Shown here: piece by piece, positions 15,376-23,623 of the stretch
Position numbering within the stretch: position 1 is the stretch's first letter
Layout: each line of letters starts with the position of its first letter
Source: Collinsella sp.
GTDB lineage: Bacteria > Actinomycetota > Coriobacteriia > Coriobacteriales > Coriobacteriaceae
Direction: 5' to 3'
DNA length: 33,425 bases
NCBI GenBank assembly: GCA_019414025.1
Contig: DXMU01000009.1
Span: forward strand, 1 to 33,425
The notes under the pieces: model-generated
The model's database searches: none
What the model saw: the letters and a program-made list of their open reading frames with translations, nothing else
Told to the model about the DNA's origin: nothing
Position numbers and translations under genes: made by a program

Positions 15376-16176
15376 ATGGAATTCTCGATCATTCAGGTCG
15401 CCCTGGTCTTCGTTGTTACGTTCATCGCGGCAATCGACCAGTTTGACTTCCTCGAGTCTCTCTATCAGCCCATCGTCACCGGCGCCGTCATCGGTCTTAT
15501 CCTTGGCGACCTCAACACCGGTCTTCTCGTGGGTGGTACCTATCAGCTCATGACGATCGGCAACATGCCGATCGGAGGCGCTCAGCCGCCTAACGCCGTC
15601 ATTGGCGGCATCATGGCAGCCATTCTCGCTATCGCTACGGACCTCGAGCCCAACGCGGCAGTCGGCCTTGCCATTCCGTTCGCTCTGCTTGGTCAGCTCG
15701 GCGTTACCCTGGTCTTCACGCTTATGTCCCCGCTTATGTCCACGGCCGATAACATGGCTCATAACGCGGACATCAAGGGCATCGAGCGCCTGAACTACTT
15801 CGCCATGGCTCTGCTCGGCCTGGTCTTCGCTGTCGTCGTCACCCTGTTCTTCATCGCTGGCGCTACCATCGGTCAGACCATTGCTTCCGCCATCCCGACT
15901 TGGCTGCAGACCGGTCTGTCCGCTGCAGGCGGCATGATGCGCTTCGTTGGCTTCGCCGTCCTGCTCAAGGTTATGATGAACCGCGATATGTGGGGCTTCT
16001 TCCTCATGGGCTTTGGCCTCGCGCTTATCACCGTTGCCAACGAATCTCTGGCAACCCCTGCTCTGCTCATCCTCGCTCTCATCGGCTTCGGCATCGCTTT
16101 CTGGGACTTCCAGCAGCAGACCGAGCTGAAGGGTGCAGCTGTTTCTGACGGAGGTGACTTCGAAGATGGCATCTAA
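15376..16176 (+). CDS. agaW: PTS mannose/sorbose-family EIIC component
   Basis: A 266-residue membrane EIIC, one of the two translocation subunits. It shows the family signature QPIVTGAVIGLILGDLNTGLLVGGTYQLM and PIGGAQPPNAVIGGIMAAI near the N-terminus, with several further hydrophobic segments. A strong GGAGG precedes the ATG. The last 11 bases overlap the EIID gene, whose ribosome binding site lies inside this gene, so the two subunits are made in step. Confidence 0.92.
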   Translation: MEFSIIQVALVFVVTFIAAIDQFDFLESLYQPIVTGAVIGLILGDLNTGLLVGGTYQLMTIGNMPIGGAQPPNAVIGGIMAAILAIATDLEPNAAVGLAIPFALLGQLGVTLVFTLMSPLMSTADNMAHNADIKGIERLNYFAMALLGLVFAVVVTLFFIAGATIGQTIASAIPTWLQTGLSAAGGMMRFVGFAVLLKVMMNRDMWGFFLMGFGLALITVANESLATPALLILALIGFGIAFWDFQQQTELKGAAVSDGGDFEDGI

Positions 16177-17248
16177 TGAGTATGTGATCCCGGAGCACTA
16201 TGAGGATCTCACTCCTGCTCCGCAGCTCGACCAGAAGACCCTCAACAAGATGGCTTGGCGCTCCTGCTTCTTGCAGGCATCGTTCAACTACGAGCGTATG
16301 CAGGCCGCTGGCTGGCTCTACTCCATCATCCCAGGTCTGGAGAAGATCCACACCAACAAGAACGACCTCGCGGCTTCTATGAGCCACAACCTGGAGTTCT
16401 TCAACACCCACCCGTTCCTTGTCACCTTTGTTATGGGCATCGTGCTTTCGCTCGAACAGAACAAGGTTGACATCCCCACGATCCGCGCCGTCCGCGTCGC
16501 CGCAATGGGCCCGCTCGGTGGTATCGGTGACGCCCTGTTCTGGCTGACGCTCGTGCCTATCACGGCCGGCATCACTTCCAACATGGCCATCAACGGCAAC
16601 GCCGCTGCGCCGATCATCTTCCTGGTGATCTTCAACGTCGTCCAGTTCGCTCTGCGCTTCTGGCTCATGAACTGGTCCTACAAGCTTGGCACCAGCGCTA
16701 TTGACGCTCTGACCGCCAACATGCAGGCCTTCACGCGTGCCGCTTCCATCATGGGCGTCTTCGTCGTCGGTTGCCTGGTCGTCACCATGGGTGGCACCCA
16801 GATCAACCTCCAGATCCCCAACGGCACCACCCGTGGCCTCTCTCCTACTACCGTGATCGTCTCCGAGAAGGAGGCCGAGAACTTCACCGGTATGGAGGGC
16901 ATCGATACCGAGACCGCTGAGGCCGGTACCATCGCCATGACCGATGAGGACGGCAACGCCCTCACTGCCACCGATGCCGACGGCAACGAGGTCAAGTGCG
17001 GCGTCGCCGATCTGGGTAACGGCATGGAGTCCGTGACCTACGCTACCGTTACCGAGGATCCGGTCAACTTTTCTGTTGCCGACACCCTCAACACCATCGT
17101 CCCGAAGCTCGTCCCGCTTATGCTTACGCTGCTGCTTTACTACATGTTCGCTAAGCACAGCTGGACCCCGACCAAGGGCATTCTGCTGCTCTTCGTCCTG
17201 GGCATCCTGGGCGCTGGCCCGCTTGGTCTCTGGCCGAGCATCTGGTAA
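16166..17248 (+). CDS. agaE: PTS mannose/sorbose-family EIID component with large insertion
   Basis: A 360-residue EIID, the second membrane subunit of the transporter. Residues 25-210 follow the family well: WRSCFLQASFNYERMQAAGW, SHNLEFFNTHPFL, and MGPLGGIGDALFW. The final hydrophobic segments are at 310-360. Between them, residues about 211-303 form a polar, acidic stretch (for example TDEDGNALTATDADGNEVK), so the protein is longer than typical EIID (about 265-300). ATG 16166 is chosen because GGAGGTGA lies 7 bases upstream and the start overlaps EIIC by 11 bases. Confidence 0.9.
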   Translation: MASNEYVIPEHYEDLTPAPQLDQKTLNKMAWRSCFLQASFNYERMQAAGWLYSIIPGLEKIHTNKNDLAASMSHNLEFFNTHPFLVTFVMGIVLSLEQNKVDIPTIRAVRVAAMGPLGGIGDALFWLTLVPITAGITSNMAINGNAAAPIIFLVIFNVVQFALRFWLMNWSYKLGTSAIDALTANMQAFTRAASIMGVFVVGCLVVTMGGTQINLQIPNGTTRGLSPTTVIVSEKEAENFTGMEGIDTETAEAGTIAMTDEDGNALTATDADGNEVKCGVADLGNGMESVTYATVTEDPVNFSVADTLNTIVPKLVPLMLTLLLYYMFAKHSWTPTKGILLLFVLGILGAGPLGLWPSIW

Positions 17249-17261
17249 GGCTCTAGCTTGA

Positions 17262-17354
17262 GGGGTGTGTCCCTACGCGGCTCACACCCCGACCCCTTAA
17301 GCCATGTGTATGTTAAAAGCCGCGTGCTCGAAAGAGCGCGCGGCTTTTGTTTTC
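17262..17354 (+). terminator. Terminator of the PTS operon
   Basis: An 8-bp GGGGTGTG/CACACCCC hairpin (17262-17290) is followed by a strong intrinsic terminator. Its 15-bp stem (17315-17329/17334-17348, one mismatch) is capped by a GAAA loop and ends in a T-rich tail (TTTTGTTTTC). Confidence 0.88.
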
Positions 17355-17395
17355 TTGATGATTCGGGTGTTGCGGACTGATAATGCTTAACACCC
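17355..17395 (+). promoter_or_regulatory. Promoter and inverted repeat before the GntR gene
   Basis: TTGATG (17355-17360), 18 bp, then GATAAT (17379-17384) form a reasonable promoter. GGGTGTT (17365-17371) and AACACCC (17389-17395) bracket the -10 as a 7-bp inverted repeat. It could be an operator, but its sequence differs from the TGGT-N4-ACCA sites. Confidence 0.45.
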
Positions 17396-17433
17396 TAGGT
17401 AGTTAGCCGAATTCGAGCAAAAGGGAGGATAGG

Positions 17434-18165
17434 ATGGCGATCGGAGCGCGTAAGCAACCGCTGTACGATCAGCTGGTCGATATTCTGACCGAAAAGATTG
17501 ACCATGAATATCGCGCCGGTGACATGATTCCTTCCGAGCGCGAACTTTCGGAGCGCTATGGTCTCTCGCGCACTACGGTACGCCTGGCTCTGCAGGAACT
17601 GGAGCGTTTAGGACTGGTGGTTCGGCAGCACGGTCGCGGTACCTTTGTGACCGACCGTTCGGCAAAGGCAACCAATCTTATGCAGTCTTACAGCTTTACC
17701 GAGCAGATGCGCGCGATGGGTCGCGACCCCGAGACCACGATTCTCGAGTTTTGCGAGATGGAGGCCGATAAGAATCTGGCCGAGCATATGGGATTGCGTA
17801 TCGGTGATCGCATTTTTAAGCTCAAGCGCCTTCGTTCTGCCGACAACATGCCCATGATGGTCGAACGCAGTTATCTACCGGTTCGTCAATTTCTGTCCCT
17901 AAAGCGACCGCTGCTGGAACGCAAGCCGCTTTACGATGTGATTGAGCAAGACTTTCAGCAAAAAATACGCGTGGCCGAAGAGGAGTTCTATGCGAGCATA
18001 GCCCGTCCCACCGATGCCCACCTTTTGGAAATCGTCGAGGGCTCGCCTGTGCTCGATTTGGTTAGGACTACGTATAACGAGTCAAACGAGGTTGTGGAGT
18101 ATACGCTCTCGGTTGCTCGTGCCGATCAGTTTAAATACAAGGTTTACCACCAGCGTAGCGACTAG
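17434..18165 (+). CDS. GntR-family (HutC/UTRA) transcriptional regulator
   Basis: A 243-residue regulator. Residues 6-73 are the GntR winged helix: QPLYDQLVDILTEKI, SERELSERYGLSRTTVRLAL, and VRQHGRGTFV. Residues about 90-240 are the UTRA effector domain, which in relatives such as NagR and DasR binds amino-sugar phosphates. It sits between the PTS operon and agaS-nagA. Matching TGGT-N4-ACCA operators precede both units (13913-13924 and 18206-18217), so it probably represses uptake and catabolism until the sugar phosphate appears. The effector is inferred. GGGAGG precedes the ATG. Confidence 0.9.
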   Translation: MAIGARKQPLYDQLVDILTEKIDHEYRAGDMIPSERELSERYGLSRTTVRLALQELERLGLVVRQHGRGTFVTDRSAKATNLMQSYSFTEQMRAMGRDPETTILEFCEMEADKNLAEHMGLRIGDRIFKLKRLRSADNMPMMVERSYLPVRQFLSLKRPLLERKPLYDVIEQDFQQKIRVAEEEFYASIARPTDAHLLEIVEGSPVLDLVRTTYNESNEVVEYTLSVARADQFKYKVYHQRSD

Positions 18166-18204
18166 TGTTCGCACCGTTTCCATATGATGATTCTTTGTAT
18201 TTAA

Positions 18205-18240
18205 CTGGTTACTACCAGATAACCAACCGAAGTGTATAAT
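18205..18240 (+). promoter_or_regulatory. agaS promoter with overlapping GntR-type operator
   Basis: CTGGTTACTACCAG (18205-18218) is a 14-bp palindrome with outer arms CTGGT/ACCAG. A second overlapping palindrome, TGGTTA...TAACCA, spans 18206-18225. A perfect TATAAT lies at 18235-18240, 17 bp after 18217, so the operator covers the -35 position, which fits repression. Confidence 0.7.
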
Positions 18241-18279
18241 TGCACGTCAGAGGATTGCTTCTAGAGAGAGGTATTAGAA

Positions 18280-19446
18280 ATGTTCGAGAAGAGTGTCGAG
18301 GAGCTTACCGAGCTCGGCGCCCAGATCACCACGGCCGAGATTGCTCAGCAGCCCGAGCTTTGGCGTGATACGCTCAACATCTATCGCGAGAACAAGGAGG
18401 CCATCGAGGCCTTTCTGGCCGAGGCTCGCGCTATGGGCGAGGGTCGTCTGTCCGTTGTCTTCACCGGTGCCGGTACGTCCGACTACGTTGGCGATACCTG
18501 CGCCCCGTACCTGCGTCACGCTGGCAACACTGATCTCTACGACTTTAAGCCCATCGCCACGACCGACATCGTGAGCGCCCCGCGCGACTTCCTGCGCGCC
18601 GAGGATCCCACGCTCGTGGTTTCCTTTGCCCGCTCTGGCAACAGCCCCGAGAGCCTTGCCGCCGTTGCCGTTGCCAAGGAGCTCGTCCACAACGTTAAGT
18701 TCCTCAACATCACCTGCGCTCCCGAGGGCAAGCTCGCCGTCGAGTCTGCCGATGATCCCAACGCGCTGACGCTGCTCATTCCGCGCGCCAACGACAAGGG
18801 CTTCGCCATGACCGGTTCTTACACCTGCATGACCCTGCTCTCCACCCTTATCTTTGACGAGGCTTCCGATGAGCAGAAGGCTGAATGGGTCGAGACCATC
18901 GCCAAGATGGGCGAGGAGGTCATCTCCCGTGAGCCTGAGATCGCCGATTACCTGGCTGGCGACTTCAACCGCGTGACCTACTTGGGTTCTGGCTCCTTCG
19001 GTGGCCTTGCCCAGGAGAGCCAGCTCAAGATCCTCGAGCTCGCTCACGGTCTGGTCGCTACTTCCTACGACACCTCCATGGGCTATCGTCACGGACCTAA
19101 GTCCTTCGTCGACGATAAGACACTCGTCTTCGTGTTCGTCAACAATGACGCCTACACCCGTCAGTACGACATCGACATCCTCAACGAGATCGGTGGCGAC
19201 GATATTGCTCAGCACACCGTTGCCGTTCAGCAGGATGGCGCTACTGTCTACGAGGGTGAGTCCTTCATCTTTAAGGGCTATGAGGCACTCCCCGAGGGTT
19301 ACCTTGCTCTGCCGTTCGTGATGTTTGCCCAGGCAATCAGCCTGCTCAACTCCGTGCGCGTGGGTAACACGCCCGATACGCCGAGCCCCACCGGCACGGT
19401 CAACCGCGTGGTCAAGGGCGTGACGATTCACCCCTTCACCGCTTAA
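18280..19446 (+). CDS. agaS: AgaS-family SIS-domain sugar isomerase/deaminase
   Basis: A 388-residue protein with two SIS (sugar isomerase) domains. It is the AgaS type, which deaminates and isomerises galactosamine-6-phosphate to tagatose-6-phosphate in N-acetylgalactosamine breakdown. Visible features are VFTGAGTSDYVGDTCAP near residue 60, SFARSGNSPESLAAV near 115, the second-domain YLGSGSFGGLAQES, and DTSMGYRHGPKSFVDDKT, whose His is conserved in the family. It lies downstream of a GntR operator and upstream of nagA. A GlmS-like or FrlB-like role is less likely given the AgaS length and the neighbours. Confidence 0.9.
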   Translation: MFEKSVEELTELGAQITTAEIAQQPELWRDTLNIYRENKEAIEAFLAEARAMGEGRLSVVFTGAGTSDYVGDTCAPYLRHAGNTDLYDFKPIATTDIVSAPRDFLRAEDPTLVVSFARSGNSPESLAAVAVAKELVHNVKFLNITCAPEGKLAVESADDPNALTLLIPRANDKGFAMTGSYTCMTLLSTLIFDEASDEQKAEWVETIAKMGEEVISREPEIADYLAGDFNRVTYLGSGSFGGLAQESQLKILELAHGLVATSYDTSMGYRHGPKSFVDDKTLVFVFVNNDAYTRQYDIDILNEIGGDDIAQHTVAVQQDGATVYEGESFIFKGYEALPEGYLALPFVMFAQAISLLNSVRVGNTPDTPSPTGTVNRVVKGVTIHPFTA

Positions 19447-19464
19447 TCGCGTCCCCCTGTAAGG

Positions 19465-19506
19465 GCGCCCGTCCGCTCATAACGGCGGGCGGGCGCTTTT
19501 TGTTTT
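19465..19506 (+). terminator. Intrinsic terminator after agaS
   Basis: A 12-bp GC-rich stem (19465-19476/19485-19496, one G-T pair) is followed by TTTTTGTTTT. It implies that nagA has its own promoter or depends on read-through. Confidence 0.88.
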
Positions 19507-19563
19507 ACGTGAGCTGGGTATAAGCATCACCACAGTCAACTGCTTTAGAAGCGAGGAGTGCAT

Positions 19564-20733
19564 ATGAGCACGTACGCAATTAAGGCTGACAAGTTCTTCT
19601 TGCCGGCAGGCCCGCAACTGGGCGGCTATCTTATGGTCGAGGATGGCGTCTTTGGCGCCTGGCAGGCCGACGAGCCCTCTTGCGAGATTAAGGACTACAC
19701 GGGATCGTGGATCGCGCCGGGCATGGTCGACACCCACATCCATGGCTTCTATAACCACTCGACTACCGATAACGACCCCGAGGGTATCGATATCAGCTCG
19801 ACCGAGCTCGCCCGTCGCGGCACCACCAGCTGGCTGCCTACGACGTTCACCGATGGCGTCGAGCAGATTAAGGACGCCTGCGCCGCCATCGCCCAGGCGG
19901 ACGAGGGTCGCGGCCCCGACTTCTGCGGTGCTCGCATTCAGGGCATCTACCTGGAAGGCCCCTTCTTTACCATGAAGCACGTGGGCGCGCAGAACCCTGC
20001 TTACCTTATCGATCCCTCCGAAGAGATCTTCGACCAGTGGCAGGAGGCTGCGGGTGGTCGCATCGTTAAGAGCGCCATGGCGGCCGAGCGCGACGGTGCC
20101 GCTGCTTATGCGGCTGCTCTGAACGCCAAGGGTGTGGTGACCAGCATCGGTCACTCCGACGCCACCTACGATGAGTGTATCGCCGCCATCAACGCCGGCG
20201 CCAGCTGCTTTACGCATACCTATAACGGTCAGCGCGGGCTGCATCACCGTGAGCCCGGTGTCGTGGGCGCTGCCATGTCCACGCCCGAGACCTACGCCGA
20301 GATCATCTGTGACGGCAAGCACGTGAACCCTGCCGCCATCAAGGCGCTGCTGCAGGCAAAGGGCTGGCAGCATACGGTGCTCATCACCGACTGCCTGGGT
20401 TGCGGCGGCATGCCCGAGGGCAGCTACACCAGCGGTGGCATGGACGTCATCATGAAGGACAACCTGTGCTGGCTCGCCGACGGCAAGAGCATTGCCGGCT
20501 CGGTGCTCACGCTTGCCCAGGGTGTCAAGAACATTGTCGATTGGGGCATCGCCAGCGCTGATATCGCCATTCGCATGGCAACCGAGGTGCCGGCTCGCTC
20601 TGCGCACATCGAGGATAAGTGCGGCAGCATCATGCCGGGCCGTGACGCCGACTTTGTCGTGTTCGACCACGAGCTCACCCTCGTCGAGACGTATGTTGGC
20701 GGCCAGAGCGTCGGCAACGCCTTTACCGAGTAA
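19564..20733 (+). CDS. nagA: N-acetylglucosamine/galactosamine-6-phosphate deacetylase
   Basis: A 389-residue amidohydrolase of the NagA/AgaA family, which removes acetate from N-acetyl-hexosamine-6-phosphate in the cytoplasm. Metal and catalytic residues are visible: D56-T-H58-I-H60-G, E131 in LEGPF, H197 in SIGHSD, H218 in FTHTYNG, and the catalytic D276 in LITDC. Length is normal. ATG 19564 is chosen because GAGGAG ends 5 bases upstream; GTG 19558 lies inside that motif. With a galactosamine-type isomerase and tagatose kinase nearby, GalNAc-6-P is the probable substrate. Its C-terminus is duplicated as a remnant at 23463-23591. Confidence 0.93.
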   Translation: MSTYAIKADKFFLPAGPQLGGYLMVEDGVFGAWQADEPSCEIKDYTGSWIAPGMVDTHIHGFYNHSTTDNDPEGIDISSTELARRGTTSWLPTTFTDGVEQIKDACAAIAQADEGRGPDFCGARIQGIYLEGPFFTMKHVGAQNPAYLIDPSEEIFDQWQEAAGGRIVKSAMAAERDGAAAYAAALNAKGVVTSIGHSDATYDECIAAINAGASCFTHTYNGQRGLHHREPGVVGAAMSTPETYAEIICDGKHVNPAAIKALLQAKGWQHTVLITDCLGCGGMPEGSYTSGGMDVIMKDNLCWLADGKSIAGSVLTLAQGVKNIVDWGIASADIAIRMATEVPARSAHIEDKCGSIMPGRDADFVVFDHELTLVETYVGGQSVGNAFTE

Positions 20734-20738
20734 CGATA

Positions 20739-20777
20739 CAAAAAGACGGCGGGCCCGAATTTGCTCGGACCCGCCGT
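20739..20777 (-). terminator. Terminator between nagA and the convergent flavodoxin gene
   Basis: Arms 20746-20757 and 20766-20777 pair at 11 of 12 positions. Read on the minus strand the stem is followed by CTTTTTG, a proper tail for the minus-strand gene. On the plus strand there is no T-run, so it mainly serves the flavodoxin gene and perhaps nagA as well. Confidence 0.8.
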
Positions 20778-20808
20778 ATGAGTTAAACGCTCAAAAGCAC
20801 CTTCACAG

Positions 20809-21393
20809 TTACAGCTTGTTAGCGATCTTCTTTGCCGTGCGCTTAACGCCGGCCACCAAGCCTCCTGCAGGATGCTCCTTCTCGTATGCTAGGCGCTTCT
20901 CGCGCTTGGCGTACTCTTCGACGATGATGTCGCCATACTCGTTTTCGATCTTGTCGAAGAAATCGACGGCGCCCTTAATTTCCTCAGCGGTCGGGTGTCC
21001 CTTTTGGACACCGCCGGTGAGTTTGAACGGCCCCCACGTATCAAAGCCGGGGCAGCCGTAGACACCCATAAAGATGGCCTGCCTCATACGGCAGATGCCA
21101 TCGATGTCCTTGCCGTACCACTTGTTTTTGCCACCGTAGGTCATAAGGCCAAACACCTTGTCCTGCGGCTGCAGCACGTTAGTGAGCACGCGTGCCATGT
21201 CCTTGTCGATCTCGGAGTAATAGATGCCCGTGGCGACACCGATTAGATGATATTCGTGCAGGTCGGGATACTCGTTTTTGCCGAGCGTCTTTACATCGAG
21301 GGTATCGATCTCGGGGTGCGCCTCAACGATGGCGTCCACGAGCTTTTTCGTATTGCCGTGGTGGCGTGAGGCGTAGAGGATGATGGTTCGCAT
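20809..21393 (-). CDS. Flavodoxin-family protein
   Basis: A 194-residue protein with a flavodoxin-like start, MRTIILYASRHHGNTKKLVD, whose T/S-x-H-G-N-T loop binds the FMN phosphate. Then come YHLIGVATGIYYSEIDKDM and a FGLMTYGGKNKWYG loop. The C-terminal 40 residues are basic and may contact the membrane or a partner. Such proteins carry electrons in anaerobic redox reactions. Start at 21393 is chosen because the protein then begins at the family's first strand; the frame is open far upstream but only opposite the next gene. It faces its neighbours, so it forms its own unit inside the amino-sugar region with no clear metabolic link. Confidence 0.85.
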   Translation of the reverse strand: MRTIILYASRHHGNTKKLVDAIVEAHPEIDTLDVKTLGKNEYPDLHEYHLIGVATGIYYSEIDKDMARVLTNVLQPQDKVFGLMTYGGKNKWYGKDIDGICRMRQAIFMGVYGCPGFDTWGPFKLTGGVQKGHPTAEEIKGAVDFFDKIENEYGDIIVEEYAKREKRLAYEKEHPAGGLVAGVKRTAKKIANKL

Positions 21394-21549
21394 AAGAAGG
21401 CCTTTCAGCTGTAATGACGTCAATGTCTGTATGGTACCCCGTTGCATGGCTGGGATACCGGACGCATCGATGAACGTGCGGGTTTGTCCTTTGGTCAGGG
21501 CCGAGACGGGTACTTGCGAGCAAAACGCAGTTGTTCGAAAGGATGGGCA

Positions 21550-22431
21550 ATGGAATACGCTCTCTCCAACGATTCGATTTCTATTAAGGTGTCTACGGCC
21601 GGCGGCTCGTTTACCTCGATTGAGGCCGACGGTCGCGAGTATTTGTGGCAGGGCGATCCCGCAGTGTGGTCCGGCCAGGCGCCGATTTGCTTCCCGATTT
21701 GCGGAGGCTTGCGCGACAACAGCGCCATGACGTTTGCCGGGCATCATGTAAAGCTCGCTCGCCACGGGTTTGCGCGCAAGCAGGAGTGGAAGCTGCAGAG
21801 CCAAGGCGAGAACGAGCTGGCGATGTGCCTGGCTTCGGAGGATAACGCCGCGCTGCTGAGCGATTATCCCTACCCGTTTAAGCTTGTCGCTCGTTATACG
21901 CTCGAGGACGCCGCCGTGCGCGTCTCCTATGAGGTGACCAACGAGGGCACCGAGGACATGCCGTTCTTTATCGGTGGACACCCCGGCTTTAGGTGCCCGC
22001 TCGACGAGGGCGAGGCCTATAGGGACTACGAGTTGCGCTTCGAGAAAGACGAGGCTGCGGAGCTTTGCACCGCTGTCCCCTCGACCGGATTGATTGATGT
22101 AGCTAACCGCTCCAAGAACCCCATGGTGGGAAAGACGCTGCCTCTGTCGCATGAGCTCTTCGATTGTGCGGAGACCATCTTTGACGTGCTCGAGAGCCGT
22201 CAGGTCACGCTTTCCAAGAAGGGCGAGGACAAGGGCGTTCGCTTGAGCTTTGGGGGCTTCCCATATCTCATTGTGTGGAGCAAGCCCGAGGGCGATTTTG
22301 TGGCGGTTGAGCCTTGGGGCGGTCTTTCGACCTGTTCCGATGAGGACGACGTGCTTGAGCATAAGCGTGGCTGCCTTGTCGCCAAGCCCAAGGAGACCGT
22401 CGTTCGCTCGTTCACGATTGAGATTCTGTAA
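21550..22431 (+). CDS. Aldose 1-epimerase family protein (galactose mutarotase-like)
   Basis: A 293-residue protein of the aldose-1-epimerase superfamily, LacX-like branch, which interconverts the alpha and beta forms of sugars or sugar phosphates. Visible are EADGREYLWQGDPAVWSGQAPICFPICGGLRDN, the catalytic-type histidine in KLARHGFARKQEW, a second histidine in FIGGHPGFRCPL, and VAVEPWGGLSTC, whose Glu is the usual base. ATG 21550 is chosen because AAAGGA lies upstream and the protein then begins at the domain. LacX-type proteins often sit with lacC-type kinases, as here. The exact sugar is unknown. Confidence 0.85.
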   Translation: MEYALSNDSISIKVSTAGGSFTSIEADGREYLWQGDPAVWSGQAPICFPICGGLRDNSAMTFAGHHVKLARHGFARKQEWKLQSQGENELAMCLASEDNAALLSDYPYPFKLVARYTLEDAAVRVSYEVTNEGTEDMPFFIGGHPGFRCPLDEGEAYRDYELRFEKDEAAELCTAVPSTGLIDVANRSKNPMVGKTLPLSHELFDCAETIFDVLESRQVTLSKKGEDKGVRLSFGGFPYLIVWSKPEGDFVAVEPWGGLSTCSDEDDVLEHKRGCLVAKPKETVVRSFTIEIL

Positions 22432-22490
22432 TTCCGTTTTGTCGACTCGTATCGCGAGGCACAAGGAGCCTGCGAGATAAGGAGCTAAAA

Positions 22491-23426
22491 ATGATCCTCA
22501 CCGTTACGATGAACCCGTCCGTCGATACACGCTATCAGCTCGATGAGCTCATTATCGACGACGTTAACCGTGTGACGCCCGAAAAGACTGCCGGCGGCAA
22601 GGGCCTCAACGTGGCCCGTGTACTGGGTCAGCTGGGCGACGACGTTGTGGCAACCGGTCTGCTCGGCGGCCACATGGGCGCCTACATGGCCGAGCTCATG
22701 GATGCCAACGGCATTAAGAATGATTTTGTACCCATCAAGGGCGAGACTCGCATTTGCCTCAACATCCTCCACGCCGGCAATCAGACCGAGCTACTCGAGA
22801 GCGGCCCGACGATTGCCCCCGAGGAGCTTGATGCCTTTACCGCCAAGTTCGCCGAGCTTGCGAGCAAGGCCGATGTCGTCACCATCTCGGGTTCGCTGCC
22901 CCGTGGTGTCGAGGCGGACTACTACGCCAAGATCACGGGCATTGCCGAGAACGCCGGCGCCAAGGTGCTGCTCGATACCTCGGGTGCTTCGCTCGAGGCC
23001 GCCCTTAAGTCCAAAATTAAGCCCGAGCTGGTCAAGCCTAACCTGACCGAGATTAACGGCCTTTTGGGCACGAGCTTTACCACCGACGATGTGGACGAAC
23101 TCCGCGCCTCGCTCGCCTCTGATGCCCGCTTCTCCGATATCCCCTGGGTCGTCGTGTCCATGGGCGCTGCCGGCTCCGTGGGCTTCCATAATGGCCGTGC
23201 ATTCCGCGCCAAGACGCCCGATATCCCCGCCGTTAACGCGACGGGCTCTGGCGATTCGACCATTGCCGGCTTTGCGCACGCCATCGCAGCCGGCGCGGAT
23301 GATGAGACGGTGCTGCGTACCGCCAACACCTGCGGCAAGCTCAACGCCATGGATCCCATGACCGGCCATCTGGTCATGGATCGTTGGGACGAGGTCTACA
23401 ACGGCGTTGTCGTGACCGAGCTGTAA
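22491..23426 (+). CDS. lacC: Tagatose-6-phosphate kinase / 1-phosphofructokinase family (PfkB)
   Basis: A 311-residue PfkB-family kinase of the LacC/FruK branch: MILTVTMNPSVDTRYQLDEL at the start, GGKGLNVARVLGQLG at 35-49, and the ATP/anion-hole motif TGSGDSTIAGF at 251-261 with catalytic base D255. It phosphorylates a ketohexose phosphate. With agaS and nagA nearby, tagatose-6-phosphate to tagatose-1,6-bisphosphate is the best fit, although fructose-1-phosphate kinase cannot be excluded by motif alone. AAGGAG precedes the ATG by 6 bases. No fructose PTS is adjacent, which supports the tagatose reading. The aldolase expected next in the pathway is absent from the window. Confidence 0.85.
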   Translation: MILTVTMNPSVDTRYQLDELIIDDVNRVTPEKTAGGKGLNVARVLGQLGDDVVATGLLGGHMGAYMAELMDANGIKNDFVPIKGETRICLNILHAGNQTELLESGPTIAPEELDAFTAKFAELASKADVVTISGSLPRGVEADYYAKITGIAENAGAKVLLDTSGASLEAALKSKIKPELVKPNLTEINGLLGTSFTTDDVDELRASLASDARFSDIPWVVVSMGAAGSVGFHNGRAFRAKTPDIPAVNATGSGDSTIAGFAHAIAAGADDETVLRTANTCGKLNAMDPMTGHLVMDRWDEVYNGVVVTEL

Positions 23427-23462
23427 GAGCTTGGGCGTCGGCCCCGGCATCGCTTGCTAGCT

Positions 23463-23591
23463 CATGTCGACGACAAGTGCAGTAACATTATGCTGGGGCG
23501 CGATGCCGACTTTGTCGTGTTCAGTCCCGACCTTACCTTGGTCGAGACGTATGTGGGTGGCAACAGCGTCGGTAACGCGTTTGCCGAGTAG
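23463..23591 (+). pseudogene. Remnant of a second nagA (C-terminal 42 codons)
   Basis: The plus-strand frame 23463-23591 encodes HVDDKCSNIMLGRDADFVVF, then LTLVETYVGGNSVGNAFAE and a stop. This matches the last 42 residues of the intact nagA (HIEDKCGSIMPGRDADFVVF...LTLVETYVGGQSVGNAFTE) with only a few changes. Weaker similarity reaches back to about 23440 with small insertions. The rest of the gene is missing, replaced by the end of the kinase gene. No start or ribosome binding site is present. It is the tail of a lost nagA paralogue or a partial duplication. Confidence 0.82.
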
Positions 23592-23623
23592 CCGCCAAAG
23601 AAACGATCCGAGAGGGGATTTAG

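Noticed and set aside
21394..22464. Upstream extension of the flavodoxin frame on the minus strand to 22464.
   Set aside because: It lies opposite the aldose epimerase gene, and the flavodoxin fold begins at the internal Met at 21393.
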